From Hyphomicrobium sp. (GTDB taxonomy: Bacteria > Pseudomonadota > Alphaproteobacteria > Rhizobiales > Hyphomicrobiaceae), in assembly GCA_013141015.1 (NCBI GenBank), contig JABFRT010000027.1, positions 1-64,000 of the forward strand: a stretch of DNA of 64,000 nucleotides, given 5' to 3'. Every line of letters starts with the position of its first letter. Position 1 is the stretch's first letter. Below the pieces are notes generated by a model. It worked only from the letters and a program-made list of their open reading frames with translations, ran no database searches and was not told where the DNA came from. Shown piece after piece: positions 7,198 to 17,765 of this stretch. Both the position numbers and the translations under genes were made by a program.

Positions 7198-9561
7198 CTA
7201 GTCTCTTGTTTTCAAAACCGCAACGAGATCCAAACGGTCGATGCGCCGCCGGACCAATAGCGCAGATGCGGCTGACGCCACCAACACGACGATTGTTGCG
7301 AGGGCATAGGTGCGGGGCTCAATGACAAACGGCACGGTAAAAAGGTCGCTGGCGAAGCCTTGGATCACGCCCCAAGCAAACAGATGGCCGAGCATCCAGC
7401 CCAGCGGCTGTGCCAGCAGCACGATCACTGCAAGCTCCATCAGTAGTACGCGGCTGACTTCCATGCGTGTAAAACCGAGAACGCGCAGGCTCGCCAACTC
7501 CCGGGCCCGTTCCGATAATTGAATGCGGGCGCTGTTATAGACGACCCCGAAGGCGATAATAATGCTCAACGCCACGTACATCGTCGTCATGATATTGATG
7601 TTCTGAGAAATCGTCTCGCGGAACTTACTCAAGGCTGCGCGCTGCAATGTCAGCGATGCGACGGCTGGCGTGCGTTTGATATATTCATAGAGCGCGGGCA
7701 TCTGTGCATCGTCGAGTGAAACATGGACTCCGCTGACGCGCGGACCGTCACCGATAAAGGCATCCAGCGCCGTGATGTCCATGTAAGCGCCAAGTCCAAA
7801 ATGGAGTTTCGCTATATCTTCCACTACAGCCAGCCTCTTGAATCGCCGTCCGTCCAGCAGCTCAACTTCGACGGTATCACCCCGCTTCAATCTAAGAACG
7901 TCAGCGAGCCGTGTGCCAATCAATATACCGCCGCCTGGTGGTTCGATCCGCTGATAGGCCTCATCGACGAGCAAGTTGAGATCCTGGGCTGGCGGTTTAC
8001 CAACAAGTGCCAGCGTGCGTTCGAGGTGGCCATTGCGCAATTTTACCGGAACGCTGCGAAAGTGTTCGCTGCGCAGCACACCTGGCCAGCGTTGCACGGA
8101 CTCGACCGCGCGAGGTGCCAATGCGTGAGTAAAAGTGATCGTGGCGTGCTGCCGCGCCGTTCTGAAAAAGGAAACGTCAATAAGGTTTTCAACGGAATCC
8201 GTCGTGAACAACGACGTGATTAACAAGCTGGTGGCCAATGCGACGCCGACGAGTGTCGTGCCGGCCCTTACTGGAGCCCTTGCCATGTTGCGCAAAGCCA
8301 TGAACGACAATTGAGAGACCTGAAGCGCCCGCAAGACACGCTCTGTCGCGATCTTTTGGTACTGTGCTGGTGCTTGCGGCTGCATGGCGACCGCAGGAGG
8401 CAGGGCATGCGCTTGCAAAACGGCGCGTAGCGAGCCGAGCATGGCGGCGCTGAGCGACACGCCCGCTGCGATCACATAGATGCCCGGACTGCGGTCGAAC
8501 AGCAGGAATGGAAAGTGGAAGAATTCGCCATAGAGCTGTGTCATCCCCCGCCCCAGCCATGTGCCGGCAATTGCTCCAATGCAAACGCCGGTCAGCGCGA
8601 TCAGCAACACGAGTTTCAGATAGTGTGCGGATACAGCCCATTTGCCGTATCCAAGCGCTTTCAGCAGTCCAATCTGCTCCCGTTCGAGCGCGATCAGCCG
8701 CGACAGTGTCATGTTCATCAGGAATGCGGATACCGCGAGGAATATCGGTGGAATGATCCGGCTCATCGCCTCAAGCTGGTTGAGTTCGCTGTCGAGAAAG
8801 GCGTGTGAGCGCTGAAATGCGCGGTCATGCGCGCCAATGCCGCCGTACCGCTCCAGGATGCTATCGATCTTTGCAATGACGTCACCGGCATTGCTACCTG
8901 GCACAAGCTTAATTGCAACCGCGTTGAATGCGCCTTCGAGATCGAACAAGGCCCCGAGCGCTTTTTCCGACATCCACAGCGTTCCGTAGCGGCGGTCGTC
9001 TGGGACAATCTCACCCGGCGCGAGCGCGTAAATGAATTCTGGAGACAGCGCAATGCCGACAACCGTCAACCGGCGCGAGCGGCCGTTAAGATTGGCTTTG
9101 AAATGCGCGCCGACGCCAAGCCTAGTTGCCTTGGAAAAGGCCTCATTGATGACGGTCTCATCGGGCTTTCCAACTTCTGGTGTGCGCCCCTCGCGCAGAT
9201 ATAACCGGTTGAGAGCCGATGGACGATGATCGGGCAGTGACAGCACTAGTCCGCTGGCGGGCTCCTCGATACCGTCGATATCGAGCAGCGTCTGGCGCAT
9301 GATCCTAAAATCGACGGACATCACACCGGAGATTTCGGTAATCCGCGAGCCAATCGACTTGGGCGCGCGCTCAAGCGTGGAAAAAACGTCAGCGAAGGCG
9401 TTCCGCTCATAGTAGGCGGCGCGAGTCTCGTGAAGTGAGCGGTAGGTGCCAACGCCGAGGATCAGGGTCGCGCACCCGCAAGCAACGACAAGCGCAATCG
9501 CCAGTGCTTGCGCCCATATGCGTTTCAGGTCCCGTAACAGCTTGCGATCAAGCGTGCGCAC
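7198..9561 (-). CDS. FtsX/LolC-type ABC transporter permease
   Basis: A large permease of about 787 residues from a GTG at 9561 (VRTLDRKLLRDLKRIWAQA), just after the ATPase stop codon; the frame is open up to 9642, giving 814 residues, but the extra part overlaps the ATPase gene and looks non-native. The layout is an N-terminal membrane segment (ALAIALVVACGCATLILGVG), a large periplasmic domain, a first FtsX membrane domain of three to four helices (IIPPIFLAVSAFLMNMTLSRL onward), a second periplasmic domain, and a second FtsX domain at the end (TMYVALSIIIAFGVVYNSAR onward). Duplicated FtsX domains are typical of the larger MacB/LolCE-like permeases. With the ATPase and HlyD adaptor it should form a tripartite efflux or envelope-transport machine; the cargo cannot be read from sequence. 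Confidence 0.87.
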   Translation of the reverse strand: MRTLDRKLLRDLKRIWAQALAIALVVACGCATLILGVGTYRSLHETRAAYYERNAFADVFSTLERAPKSIGSRITEISGVMSVDFRIMRQTLLDIDGIEEPASGLVLSLPDHRPSALNRLYLREGRTPEVGKPDETVINEAFSKATRLGVGAHFKANLNGRSRRLTVVGIALSPEFIYALAPGEIVPDDRRYGTLWMSEKALGALFDLEGAFNAVAIKLVPGSNAGDVIAKIDSILERYGGIGAHDRAFQRSHAFLDSELNQLEAMSRIIPPIFLAVSAFLMNMTLSRLIALEREQIGLLKALGYGKWAVSAHYLKLVLLIALTGVCIGAIAGTWLGRGMTQLYGEFFHFPFLLFDRSPGIYVIAAGVSLSAAMLGSLRAVLQAHALPPAVAMQPQAPAQYQKIATERVLRALQVSQLSFMALRNMARAPVRAGTTLVGVALATSLLITSLFTTDSVENLIDVSFFRTARQHATITFTHALAPRAVESVQRWPGVLRSEHFRSVPVKLRNGHLERTLALVGKPPAQDLNLLVDEAYQRIEPPGGGILIGTRLADVLRLKRGDTVEVELLDGRRFKRLAVVEDIAKLHFGLGAYMDITALDAFIGDGPRVSGVHVSLDDAQMPALYEYIKRTPAVASLTLQRAALSKFRETISQNINIMTTMYVALSIIIAFGVVYNSARIQLSERARELASLRVLGFTRMEVSRVLLMELAVIVLLAQPLGWMLGHLFAWGVIQGFASDLFTVPFVIEPRTYALATIVVLVASAASALLVRRRIDRLDLVAVLKTRD

Positions 9562-9571
9562 GATATTGAGC

Positions 9572-10279
9572 CTACCAGCTGATGTCGGCGGGGGAGACCC
9601 GATGGTTGTTTTCAACGATGCGCGAAATGCGGCCGTCGGCAAAGTATATCACCCGGTGCGCCATATCCTTGATTGCGGCATTGTGGGTAATAACGACTGT
9701 GGTTGTGCCGAGGTTACGATTGACGGCGGCTAGAGCTTCCAGAACCCAAATGCCGGTCTTGCTGTCCAGCGCACCGGTTGGCTCATCGCAGAGAAGCACG
9801 TCGGGACGCTTGGCAATCGCCCGCGCAATCGCCACGCGTTGTTGCTCGCCGCCGGACAATTGCGCTGGAAAATGATCCATCCGTCCCGCAAGCCCAACCT
9901 GTGCCAGCGCCTCCTCGGGTGTCATCGGATTGGCGGCGATTTCGGTGGTCAGCGCCACGTTCTCGCGCGCCGTCAGAGACGGAATCAAATTGTAGAACTG
10001 AAACACAAAGCCGACGTGGACTCGCCTATAGAGTGTCAGGGCCGCATCGTCTTGACTGGTGAGGTCGTGGTCGCGGAACCGGCATTGGCCGGATGTTGCC
10101 CAATCCAGTCCGCCAAGAATATTGAGCAGCGTCGATTTTCCAGACCCTGATGGGCCGAGAAGCACGACCAGTTCGCCGGCATAGAGTTCGAGATCGACGC
10201 CCGCCAGCGCATGGACCTCAACGGTGCCGCTGCGATAGACTTTGGTCAAGTTCTTCGCCTCGAAAACAATGTCACGCAT
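9572..10279 (-). CDS. ABC transporter ATP-binding protein (MacB/LolD-type)
   Basis: A 235-residue ATPase subunit that powers the FtsX-type permease encoded next. All nucleotide-binding motifs are visible: Walker [10 protein letters not shown] (about residues 42-50), Q-loop in [15 protein letters not shown], signature [14 protein letters not shown], Walker [13 protein letters not shown] and the switch histidine in VVITHN. The [18 protein letters not shown] region is typical of the MacB/LolD/FtsE branch. It is the first gene of the three-gene export unit; the permease begins within about ten bases of its stop. Confidence 0.92.
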   Translation of the reverse strand: MRDIVFEAKNLTKVYRSGTVEVHALAGVDLELYAGELVVLLGPSGSGKSTLLNILGGLDWATSGQCRFRDHDLTSQDDAALTLYRRVHVGFVFQFYNLIPSLTARENVALTTEIAANPMTPEEALAQVGLAGRMDHFPAQLSGGEQQRVAIARAIAKRPDVLLCDEPTGALDSKTGIWVLEALAAVNRNLGTTTVVITHNAAIKDMAHRVIYFADGRISRIVENNHRVSPADISW

Positions 10280-10361
10280 GGCGGGACTCTCAGCTGCTGA
10301 TTTCGAATTTCTCCCGCTACAGCCAACGCGACAAGCCCGTTCCTTGACTAAAGGCGTTGGT

Positions 10362-11426
10362 TCAGTTTGCGGATGACCGCCGCAGCGGGCTTTCGCGAAT
10401 GACGCTATGCACGAAGGCCAGCTTCTCGAAGGCAGGCGCTGGAATGACGAATGGGTAGAAGTCGTTGTGTCCGATGCTGCGCGTGACGCTGTTCATAGCA
10501 ATCGTCAGAGGTATCCATCGGCCGATCAGAGCTTCAAAAGTTTCATCGCGGTAGATGTCATAACGCTTGAACGGCCAGATTGAGCCGAAAATCAAGCCCG
10601 CCGCGCGTGGTTCCATGCCCGTCGCTTCAGCGGTGTCGACCGCTTCTGTCATATGCAGATAGTGGGCCCACGTTTCGGCCCAATCTTCCCACGGGTGCGA
10701 TGTGGCGTAGGCAGAGACATGCTTCGATTGCCAGTTGGCGGATGGGCCGAATGCATGGTGGCGTTCAATGGCATCGCTATAGCTTTGCCGCTCGTCGCCA
10801 AAAAGCACGCGGAAGGCGTCAATGTATTTGGTATTTTCAACCAGGATCGACCAATAGAAATGCCCGCTCTCGTGGCGCAGGTGCCCCAAAAGCGTGCGAT
10901 AAGGCTCATCGAAATGCTGGCGCTGCCGCTCGCGCTCAACCGCATCGGCTTCCATGATGTCGATGCTGATCACGCCATCAAGGTGACCGGTCTTTGTGTC
11001 ACGCGCGAAATCGAAGGTGAGACGCCCAGGCGACTGCGTTTTGGATTCAAGCGGCAGTCCGTAACGCAGGATCGAATAGACCAGGCGCTTCTTGGCGCGC
11101 TCCAACTCATCCCAGGCTTTCAGGCTGCCGAATTCAGACAAGTTTGGGATCGTCCGGTTCAGATCGCAGGCGATGCATAGCGTGTTGCTATCATCTGCCG
11201 TCGTCAGCCAATTGCAGACCCCGTAGCTTGCATTGGAACAATAGCGCTGAGCGCTGGCATCCTTGCCCTTGACGATTTTGAAAAGTCCAGGGCTGGCCGA
11301 GGCGGGTTGCAGTGTAACCATCGAAAGCGTGGGGGCGTGAAAACCAACAGCGTGACCGCATTTCAGGCAGGAGACGTTTTCGAAGTAGAGTGTGTTGCCA
11401 CAATTGGTGCAGGCGAAATTGCGCAT
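10362..11426 (-). CDS. Putative zinc-binding metallopeptidase with N-terminal zinc ribbon
   Basis: A protein of 354 residues starting at the ATG of [20 protein letters not shown]. The N-terminus carries a zinc ribbon (CTNCGN...CLKCG) and a second Cys-rich stretch ([26 protein letters not shown]). The catalytic-type motif is HESGH in [12 protein letters not shown], with a downstream acidic motif ([14 protein letters not shown]) that could give the third zinc ligand. This matches the family annotated as putative zinc-binding peptidases, for which no substrate is established. An open frame runs upstream to 11828 but has no protein character and crosses into the divergent gene. It is transcribed away from the transglutaminase/ATP-grasp genes across a 303-base gap; this association suggests it belongs to the same system, perhaps processing its peptide product. 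Confidence 0.83.
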   Translation of the reverse strand: MRNFACTNCGNTLYFENVSCLKCGHAVGFHAPTLSMVTLQPASASPGLFKIVKGKDASAQRYCSNASYGVCNWLTTADDSNTLCIACDLNRTIPNLSEFGSLKAWDELERAKKRLVYSILRYGLPLESKTQSPGRLTFDFARDTKTGHLDGVISIDIMEADAVERERQRQHFDEPYRTLLGHLRHESGHFYWSILVENTKYIDAFRVLFGDERQSYSDAIERHHAFGPSANWQSKHVSAYATSHPWEDWAETWAHYLHMTEAVDTAEATGMEPRAAGLIFGSIWPFKRYDIYRDETFEALIGRWIPLTIAMNSVTRSIGHNDFYPFVIPAPAFEKLAFVHSVIRESPLRRSSAN

Positions 11427-11729
11427 TAAATTTCCGATCTCGAGACTGACTTTAGCGTACTGTACCTTCGCCGCTTTGTCTGCAAAAGCCGCGCAGCCCG
11501 GGTGGGCTGTCTGTTTTGCGGCGGCGGGCAACGCCTGATTTAAGGGCAGCGGATTGCCGGTATTTCGTGCCTTTGCCGGAAGGATAGGCAAAATAACAAG
11601 GAATGTCAGCGTCGCGTCGGGTTCGTCTTGCCGGGCTTGTCCCATCACGCTAACGCAGACTGAGCCCTCGTGATCCCAATCGCGGCCGGTTTTATTGCCG
11701 GTGCTTGAACATAGGATGATCCGTAAACG
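11427..11729. other. Divergent intergenic region
   Basis: 303 bases between the zinc-peptidase gene (minus) and the transglutaminase/DUF2126 gene (plus). It should hold both promoters. No operator-like palindrome or structured RNA was recognised. Confidence 0.55.
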
Positions 11730-14700
11730 ATGTCTCTCCATGTCGCCCTGACGCATGAGACCACCTATCACTACGACCGGCGCATTTCGATGGGCCCGCA
11801 AATCATCCGGCTGAGACCGGCGCCCCATTGCCGGACCCCGATTATCAGTTACTCACTGAAGCTCGAGCCAGCGGAACACTTCCTCAATTGGCAGCAGGAT
11901 CCGTTTGGCAATTACCTTGCCCGCGTCGTGCTGCCGGAGGACACTGAGGTCTTCTCGGTGAAAATCGACATCGTTGCCGATATGTCGGTGATCAATCCGT
12001 TCGAGTTCTTTGTCGCCGATGAAGCCAAGGATTGGCCGTTCGACTACGACGATGTTCTCAAGCACGAACTTGGGCCGTATCTGACGCCGGAGCCCGCGGG
12101 CGAGCGGTTGCGCAAGTATATGGCGGGCATCGATGTCCATCCGCAGGTCACCATCGATTTCTTGTGTGACCTCAATCGCAAGATGCAGAAGGATTTCGCC
12201 TATCTGGTGCGCATGGAGCCGGGCGTGCAAACGCCTGACGAAACGCTGCAAAAGGCTAGTGGTTCATGCCGCGATAGCGCATGGCTGCTTGTGCAGATCT
12301 TGCGCAATCTCGGTCTCGCCGCGCGATTTGTGTCGGGCTATCTCATTCAGCTGACACCCGACGTGAAGGCGTTGGATGGCCCGACCGGAACCGACGTTGA
12401 CTTTACCGACCTGCACGCCTGGACCGAAGTTTATGTCCCGGGTGCTGGATGGATCGGCCTTGATCCGACGTCTGGCTTGCTTGCGGGCGAAGGCCATATT
12501 CCTCTGGCCGCGACACCGCATCCGGTCAGCGCCGCGCCGATCACCGGCAAGCACGGTCCAGCCGAAGTTACCTTCGATTTCAAGATGAGCGTGACGCGTA
12601 TTCTTGAAACGCCGCGCGTGACCAAGCCCTACACCGATGAAGCCTGGACTGCGATCCTCGACAGTGGCCGCAAGGTTGATGAACGGTTGATCGCTGGCGA
12701 TGTACGCCTCAGCATGGGGGGAGAACCGACCTTCGTGGCGGCTGATGATATGGAAGGCGCTGAGTGGAACACAGCCGCCGTTGGGCCGACCAAGCGGCAC
12801 TATGCAGATACACTCGTGCGCCGGCTGCAGACGCGTTTCGCGCCGGGCGGACTGTTGCACTACGGACAAGGCAAATGGTATCCGGGTGAGCAGCTGCCGC
12901 GCTGGTCTTATGCACTCTATTGGCGTGGTGACGGCCTGCCGCTGTGGGAAAATCCCGCGCTGATTGCGCCAGAGATTCCAAAACGCGCGGCGACGGTGGA
13001 CGATGCGAAGGCTTTTTCCGGCACACTGTGCGAGCATCTCGGGTTGCCGGCCAAAAGCGCGATACCTGCCTATGAAGACACCGCGCATTTTATGCTCGTT
13101 GAGCAGAAATTGCCGCTCAATGTGACGGTCGATGACAACGCCCTTGAAGATGCTGCCGAGCGTGAGCGCATCGTGCGTGTGTTTGATCGAGGGCTGACAA
13201 CGCCTGTCAGCTATGTCCTGCCTATCCAGGTGTGGCACACGCAGGATCGCGGCCGCCGGTGGGTCACGGAGCGCTGGACGTTGCGCCGCGAGCGCTTGTA
13301 TTTGGCGGCAGGCGACTCACCCGCGGGTTTTCGCCTGCCTCTCGGATCTTTGGCATCTCTCACACCGCTCGAATTTCCCCACGTTCTGCCGCGCGATCCG
13401 TTCGCAGACGCTCCGCCGCTACCCGAACGCTCGGTGCTTATGCAACGGCGCCGGTCCGTAGTGCTTGAGCCACCGGTGGCAGCTCCTGTTGGTCCATCCG
13501 AGATCTTTGGATCGGTGCGGACGGCCATGACCATCGAGCCGCGCAACGGGCAGCTTTGCATTTTCATGCCGCCCGTGACGGACGCTGAAGACTACGCAGC
13601 CCTGCTTGCGGCGGTCGAGGAGACCGCCCGGACTATTGCTGTGCCGGTCCACGTCGAAGGGTACACGCCGCCGTCCGATCCGCGCCTGAACGTGATCAAG
13701 GTTACGCCTGACCCCGGCGTCATTGAAGTCAACGTGCACCCGGCATCGAGCTGGGATGATGCGGTCGCGATTACCACGGCGATTTATGAAGAAGCTCACC
13801 AGACACGGCTTTGCGCTGAGAAATTCATGCTCGATGGCCGCCATAGCGGCACCGGCGGCGGCAATCATATCGTGCTTGGCGGCATGACGCCCGAGGACAG
13901 CCCGTTTCTCCGGCGCCCCGACCTGTTGGCTTCGATCATCGCCTATTGGCAGAACCATCCGTCATTATCGTATTTGTTTTCCGGCATGTTCATCGGGCCG
14001 ACCAGTCAGGCGCCGCGTGTTGACGAAGCGCGCCACGAACAGCTCTATGAACTTGAAATCGCGCTCGCTCAGATACCCGATCCCAAAGATGGCACAGTTC
14101 CACCGTGGCTGGTCGACCGGATTTTCAGAAATCTCTTGATCGACGTGACGGGCAACACGCACCGGGCTGAAATTTGTATCGATAAACTCTATTCACCCGA
14201 TAGCTCGACCGGCCGGCTGGGCTTGATCGAGTTCCGCTCGTTCGAAATGCCGCCGCATGCGCGCATGAGTTTGGCGCAACAGCTGCTGCTGCGCGCCCTT
14301 ATCGTCATGTTCTGGGAAAAACCGTACCGGCAGAAATTGGTTCGCTGGGGAACCTCGCTGCATGACCGGTTTATGCTGCCGCATTTCGTCTGGTCAGACT
14401 TTACGAGCGTCATCGACGACGTCAAAGCCGCAGGCCTGCCTATCGATGCCGAATGGTTCCGGCCGCACTACGAATTCCGCTTTCCATGCTTTGGCAAGAC
14501 CAGCGCCTTCAATGTCGAAATCGAACTGCGCCAGGCGCTGGAGCCGTGGCATGTGCTCGGCGAAGAAGGCGTGATCGGCGGCACGGCGCGTTATGTCGAT
14601 TCATCGCTGGAGCGGGTCCAAGTCAAAGCGACGGGACTTACCGGGGAGCGGTTTATCATCACCTGCAATGGCCGCACCGTGCCCCTGGCCGCGACCGGCA

Positions 14701-15017
14701 CGGCTGGCGAAGCCATTGCTGGCGTCCGCTACCGGGCCTGGGGGCCACCTTCAGCGCTGCATCCGCTGATCCCGACGCACGTGCCGCTGGTTTTCGATAT
14801 CGTCGATACCTGGACCGGCCGGTCGGTTGCCGGATGCCGGTATCATGTGTCGCATCCCGGCGGGCGCAGCCATGAGATCTTTCCGGTCAACATGTATGAA
14901 GCCGAGGGGCGGCGCTTGTCGCGCTTTGAGAAGCTCGGCCACACGGCAGGGCCAATGCAGCCGAAGCGGGCGGAGATCAATGCCGACTACCCCTATACCC
15001 TTGATCTGCGGCGCTAG
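11730..15017 (+). CDS. Transglutaminase-like protein fused to a DUF2126 domain
   Basis: A 1095-residue protein with two parts. The N-terminal part has a bacterial transglutaminase N domain (HVALTHETTYHYDRRISMGP) and a transglutaminase-like core with a full Cys-His-Asp triad: C180 in GSCRDSAWLL, H229 in DLHAWTEVYV and D245 in GLDPTSG. From about residue 300 to the end comes the DUF2126 region, with motifs such as RLSMGGEPTFVA, HYGQGKWYPGEQLPRWSYAL, RHSGTGGGNHIVLGG and LIEFRSFEMPPHARMS. The His/Gly-rich and Glu motifs recall the glutamine-synthetase/glutamate-cysteine-ligase fold, and the family has been proposed as a COOH-NH2 ligase. Fused proteins of this length are the usual form. It heads a unit with an ATP-grasp/alpha-E gene and a second transglutaminase. 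Product unknown. Confidence 0.88.
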   Translation: MSLHVALTHETTYHYDRRISMGPQIIRLRPAPHCRTPIISYSLKLEPAEHFLNWQQDPFGNYLARVVLPEDTEVFSVKIDIVADMSVINPFEFFVADEAKDWPFDYDDVLKHELGPYLTPEPAGERLRKYMAGIDVHPQVTIDFLCDLNRKMQKDFAYLVRMEPGVQTPDETLQKASGSCRDSAWLLVQILRNLGLAARFVSGYLIQLTPDVKALDGPTGTDVDFTDLHAWTEVYVPGAGWIGLDPTSGLLAGEGHIPLAATPHPVSAAPITGKHGPAEVTFDFKMSVTRILETPRVTKPYTDEAWTAILDSGRKVDERLIAGDVRLSMGGEPTFVAADDMEGAEWNTAAVGPTKRHYADTLVRRLQTRFAPGGLLHYGQGKWYPGEQLPRWSYALYWRGDGLPLWENPALIAPEIPKRAATVDDAKAFSGTLCEHLGLPAKSAIPAYEDTAHFMLVEQKLPLNVTVDDNALEDAAERERIVRVFDRGLTTPVSYVLPIQVWHTQDRGRRWVTERWTLRRERLYLAAGDSPAGFRLPLGSLASLTPLEFPHVLPRDPFADAPPLPERSVLMQRRRSVVLEPPVAAPVGPSEIFGSVRTAMTIEPRNGQLCIFMPPVTDAEDYAALLAAVEETARTIAVPVHVEGYTPPSDPRLNVIKVTPDPGVIEVNVHPASSWDDAVAITTAIYEEAHQTRLCAEKFMLDGRHSGTGGGNHIVLGGMTPEDSPFLRRPDLLASIIAYWQNHPSLSYLFSGMFIGPTSQAPRVDEARHEQLYELEIALAQIPDPKDGTVPPWLVDRIFRNLLIDVTGNTHRAEICIDKLYSPDSSTGRLGLIEFRSFEMPPHARMSLAQQLLLRALIVMFWEKPYRQKLVRWGTSLHDRFMLPHFVWSDFTSVIDDVKAAGLPIDAEWFRPHYEFRFPCFGKTSAFNVEIELRQALEPWHVLGEEGVIGGTARYVDSSLERVQVKATGLTGERFIITCNGRTVPLAATGTAGEAIAGVRYRAWGPPSALHPLIPTHVPLVFDIVDTWTGRSVAGCRYHVSHPGGRSHEIFPVNMYEAEGRRLSRFEKLGHTAGPMQPKRAEINADYPYTLDLRR

Positions 15018-15185
15018 AACCACTGGAAGATAGATCTTGGACAATTACCTGGTGCCGCATTTGCCATAACGGCGACAGCTGGGTTGCGGCTTAGGCCATT
15101 CACTATGATAGTGTGCCACGCCTGCCATCTGATTTGGCGGGAAGGTTGTGCTATCGGAACGGACGAAGGGGCGGGGCGCTGGACG

Positions 15186-17765
15186 ATGACGAACACGGCG
15201 CCTTCTGGTGCGGCGAGAACTGACGCATTGCTGCAAACCTACGGACTTGGTGGCAACGGCCGCCATTCAAGCCGCTTTGACGAAATGCTGACTGCTTCGG
15301 GTGACGTGCGCCCGCACTGGCGTGGACTTCTGACTGGACTTGGCGCGCTCAACGACGGTGACCGTGCGGCTCGCGCGGCTCGCATGGACCGGCGCGTGCG
15401 TGAAACCGGCATCGCCTACGATATTTTTTCAGATCCCAACAAAACCGCGCAGCGCTGGCAGCTCGATCTCGCGCCAATGGTCATTTCGAACCCTGAATGG
15501 CGTTGGCTTGAAGCCGCATTGATTCAGCGTGCCCGGCTGTTTGATGCGCTGTTGTCCGATGTCTACGGTGATCAAAAGCTGATGCGTGAGGGGTTGATAC
15601 CGCCTGAATTGGTATTTTCTGACAGCGCGTTTCTTCGGCCATGCCAGGGCATTCTGCAAAATGCCGGCGGGTTGCAGTTCTACGCAGCCGACCTCGCACG
15701 CGGTGCTGACGGTTATTGGCGCGTGATCGACAACCACACGGAAACACTGGCCGGTGTCGGTTATGCACTGGCCAACCGCGTGGTCCACACCAACGTCGCG
15801 GGGGACTTGTTCAAATCCTGCAACGCCGTGCGCCTCGCCAACTATTTCCAGGCCATGCAAAGCGCACTGACAGAGCACAGCCAGCGGGAAAACGCGCGCG
15901 TCGCGTTGCTGACCCCCGGCCCCCGCCACGAAGACTATTTCTCGCACGCTTATCTCGCCCGCTATCTCGGATATTTGCTGGTCGAAGGCTCGGACCTGCG
16001 CACGCGGGGCAGTCAGATTTACCTGAAAACGCTCGAGGGCCTGAAAGAGATCGACCTCATTGTCCGCTGTGTCGATGGGCGCGATATCGATCCCCTCGAA
16101 CTCGATCCGTCAGGTTTTGATGGCCCGGCCGGCTTGGTGCGTGTCTCGCGCAAGCAGCCGCGCTTGACGGTCAATGCAATTGGCTCGGCCGTAGCGCAAA
16201 ATCGCGGCCTCGGCCGGTATCTGCCGCAACTTTCCAAACGGCTGCTGGGTGAAGAGTTGACGCTGCTTGACGCGCCGCGCTGGTGGCTTGGCGATGCGGC
16301 ATCGCAAAGCCATGTGTTCGCCAATCTCGACAACCTCGTCATCCGCAAGGCGCAAGAAGGCACCGGGCGTCCGGGCCAAGCCGGGCTTGGTCAGGACCCG
16401 CGCAAATTGACGGATGCCGAACGTGCGCTGCTGCGTGGCGATATCGAACTGCACGGCGCGCGGTTGGTTGCTGAAGAGAAGATCGGCTTCAGCACGGCCC
16501 CGGTCTATGAGCGCAATGGCCTCAGCCCCCGGCCGTTTGCGGTCCGCCTGTTCGTCACGCGCACAACGTCGGGTTATCAGGTGATGCCGGGCGGATTGGC
16601 CATGTCCGTTGATCCAGACCGCGCGGTTGCGCTGACAGCGCCTGATGGCCATACGCGCGACGTCTGGGTGCTTTCGGATGCCGATCAGGGCCCCCACGTC
16701 AGCTTGTGGCGGCCGACCGTCGAGACAGCGCGGGTCGAGCGCTCGCAACGTGTTATTCAAAGCCGCGTCGCCGATGATCTCTATTGGCTCGGGCGCTATG
16801 CCGAGCGTGCCGACTGGACCATGCGCGTGCTGCGCAGTGCGTTGCGCCGTGTCGAAGAAGACAACGGTCCGGCAACGGGCCGCCGGGCCGCACGCAAATG
16901 TTTGGAAGTTCTGCTCGCCAAGAATGCGCCGGCCGCTTCAGCGGAACGTCATGTTCCGGCCGACACTGAAATTGAAATGCTCTGCACCTTGCTGATTTCC
17001 AATACCAAGGGGCATCGCACGCTTGAGCGGACGTTCGAAGGACTCTACCGGGTCGCGCATCTTGCGCGTGATCGCTTGTCGCTGGAAGCGTGGCAAGCGC
17101 TCAGCCGTTTCCGCCCGGGCGATACTTGGGTCAAGACCTTGGCGTCTGCAAGCCCCGTGGCCGTTCTTGACATGCTTGAAGAAGGCTTGGCATCTCTGGC
17201 CGCCTTTAACGGCCTGATGCACGAAAACATGACCCGCAACTTCGGCTGGTCGTTCCTCGATATGGGCCGGCGCATGGAGCGCGCCTATAACCTCAGCGAA
17301 GCGATCCTGACGCTGTTCATCCCGGTGCCGGAGGCCGAAGAAGAATCGAGCAGTCTGCGTTTGCTGTTAGAGCTTGCCGACAGCTTCATAACGTACCGCT
17401 CGCGCTATCGCCTCGATCCGATGCTGGCGCTGGTGCTAGACCTGTTGTTGCTTGATGAAACCAACCCGCGCAGCCTCGCCTATCAGTTGGCGGCCATTTC
17501 GCGGCAGCTCGAAAGCCTGCCCGATGCCCGGCGCGGCGCGAGCTTGTCGGAAGACCGGCGCGTGATCCTATCGCTGCTAACGTCGATCCGGCTGGCGGAT
17601 ATCGAAGCGATTGCCCGCGAGGCGAATGGCGCAGCCCTTGAACACCTGATGCAAGAGCAATTGCGGTTGCTGCCGGAACTGTCGAACGCCATCTCCCGCC
17701 ACTATTTCAATCTGACGCAAGATGCGCCGCATCGCGTTCACACCCGCATCGAGCCCAAGCCATGA
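15186..17765 (+). CDS. Circularly permuted ATP-grasp protein fused to an alpha-E domain
   Basis: An 859-residue protein from the ATG at 15186 (MTNTAPSGAARTDALLQTYG); an in-frame ATG at 15084 would add 34 residues without family character. Residues about 1-515 form a circularly permuted type 2 ATP-grasp domain (HWRGLLTGLG, GIAYDIF, DNHTETLAGVGYALANRV, LLTPGPRHEDYFSHAYLARY, TLLDAPRWWLGD). Residues about 520-859 form the all-helical alpha-E domain, starting SRVADDLYWLGRYAERADW. In many bacteria these are separate neighbouring genes; here one frame encodes both. ATP-grasp enzymes join a carboxylate to an amine or thiol through an acyl phosphate; alpha-E has no known activity. The last bases overlap the next gene as ATGA, so translation is coupled. 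Confidence 0.88.
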   Translation: MTNTAPSGAARTDALLQTYGLGGNGRHSSRFDEMLTASGDVRPHWRGLLTGLGALNDGDRAARAARMDRRVRETGIAYDIFSDPNKTAQRWQLDLAPMVISNPEWRWLEAALIQRARLFDALLSDVYGDQKLMREGLIPPELVFSDSAFLRPCQGILQNAGGLQFYAADLARGADGYWRVIDNHTETLAGVGYALANRVVHTNVAGDLFKSCNAVRLANYFQAMQSALTEHSQRENARVALLTPGPRHEDYFSHAYLARYLGYLLVEGSDLRTRGSQIYLKTLEGLKEIDLIVRCVDGRDIDPLELDPSGFDGPAGLVRVSRKQPRLTVNAIGSAVAQNRGLGRYLPQLSKRLLGEELTLLDAPRWWLGDAASQSHVFANLDNLVIRKAQEGTGRPGQAGLGQDPRKLTDAERALLRGDIELHGARLVAEEKIGFSTAPVYERNGLSPRPFAVRLFVTRTTSGYQVMPGGLAMSVDPDRAVALTAPDGHTRDVWVLSDADQGPHVSLWRPTVETARVERSQRVIQSRVADDLYWLGRYAERADWTMRVLRSALRRVEEDNGPATGRRAARKCLEVLLAKNAPAASAERHVPADTEIEMLCTLLISNTKGHRTLERTFEGLYRVAHLARDRLSLEAWQALSRFRPGDTWVKTLASASPVAVLDMLEEGLASLAAFNGLMHENMTRNFGWSFLDMGRRMERAYNLSEAILTLFIPVPEAEEESSSLRLLLELADSFITYRSRYRLDPMLALVLDLLLLDETNPRSLAYQLAAISRQLESLPDARRGASLSEDRRVILSLLTSIRLADIEAIAREANGAALEHLMQEQLRLLPELSNAISRHYFNLTQDAPHRVHTRIEPKP

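Noticed and set aside
11427-11828. N-terminal extension of the zinc-peptidase frame
   Set aside because: It runs through the divergent promoter region into the opposite gene, and the zinc-ribbon start at 11426 is natural.
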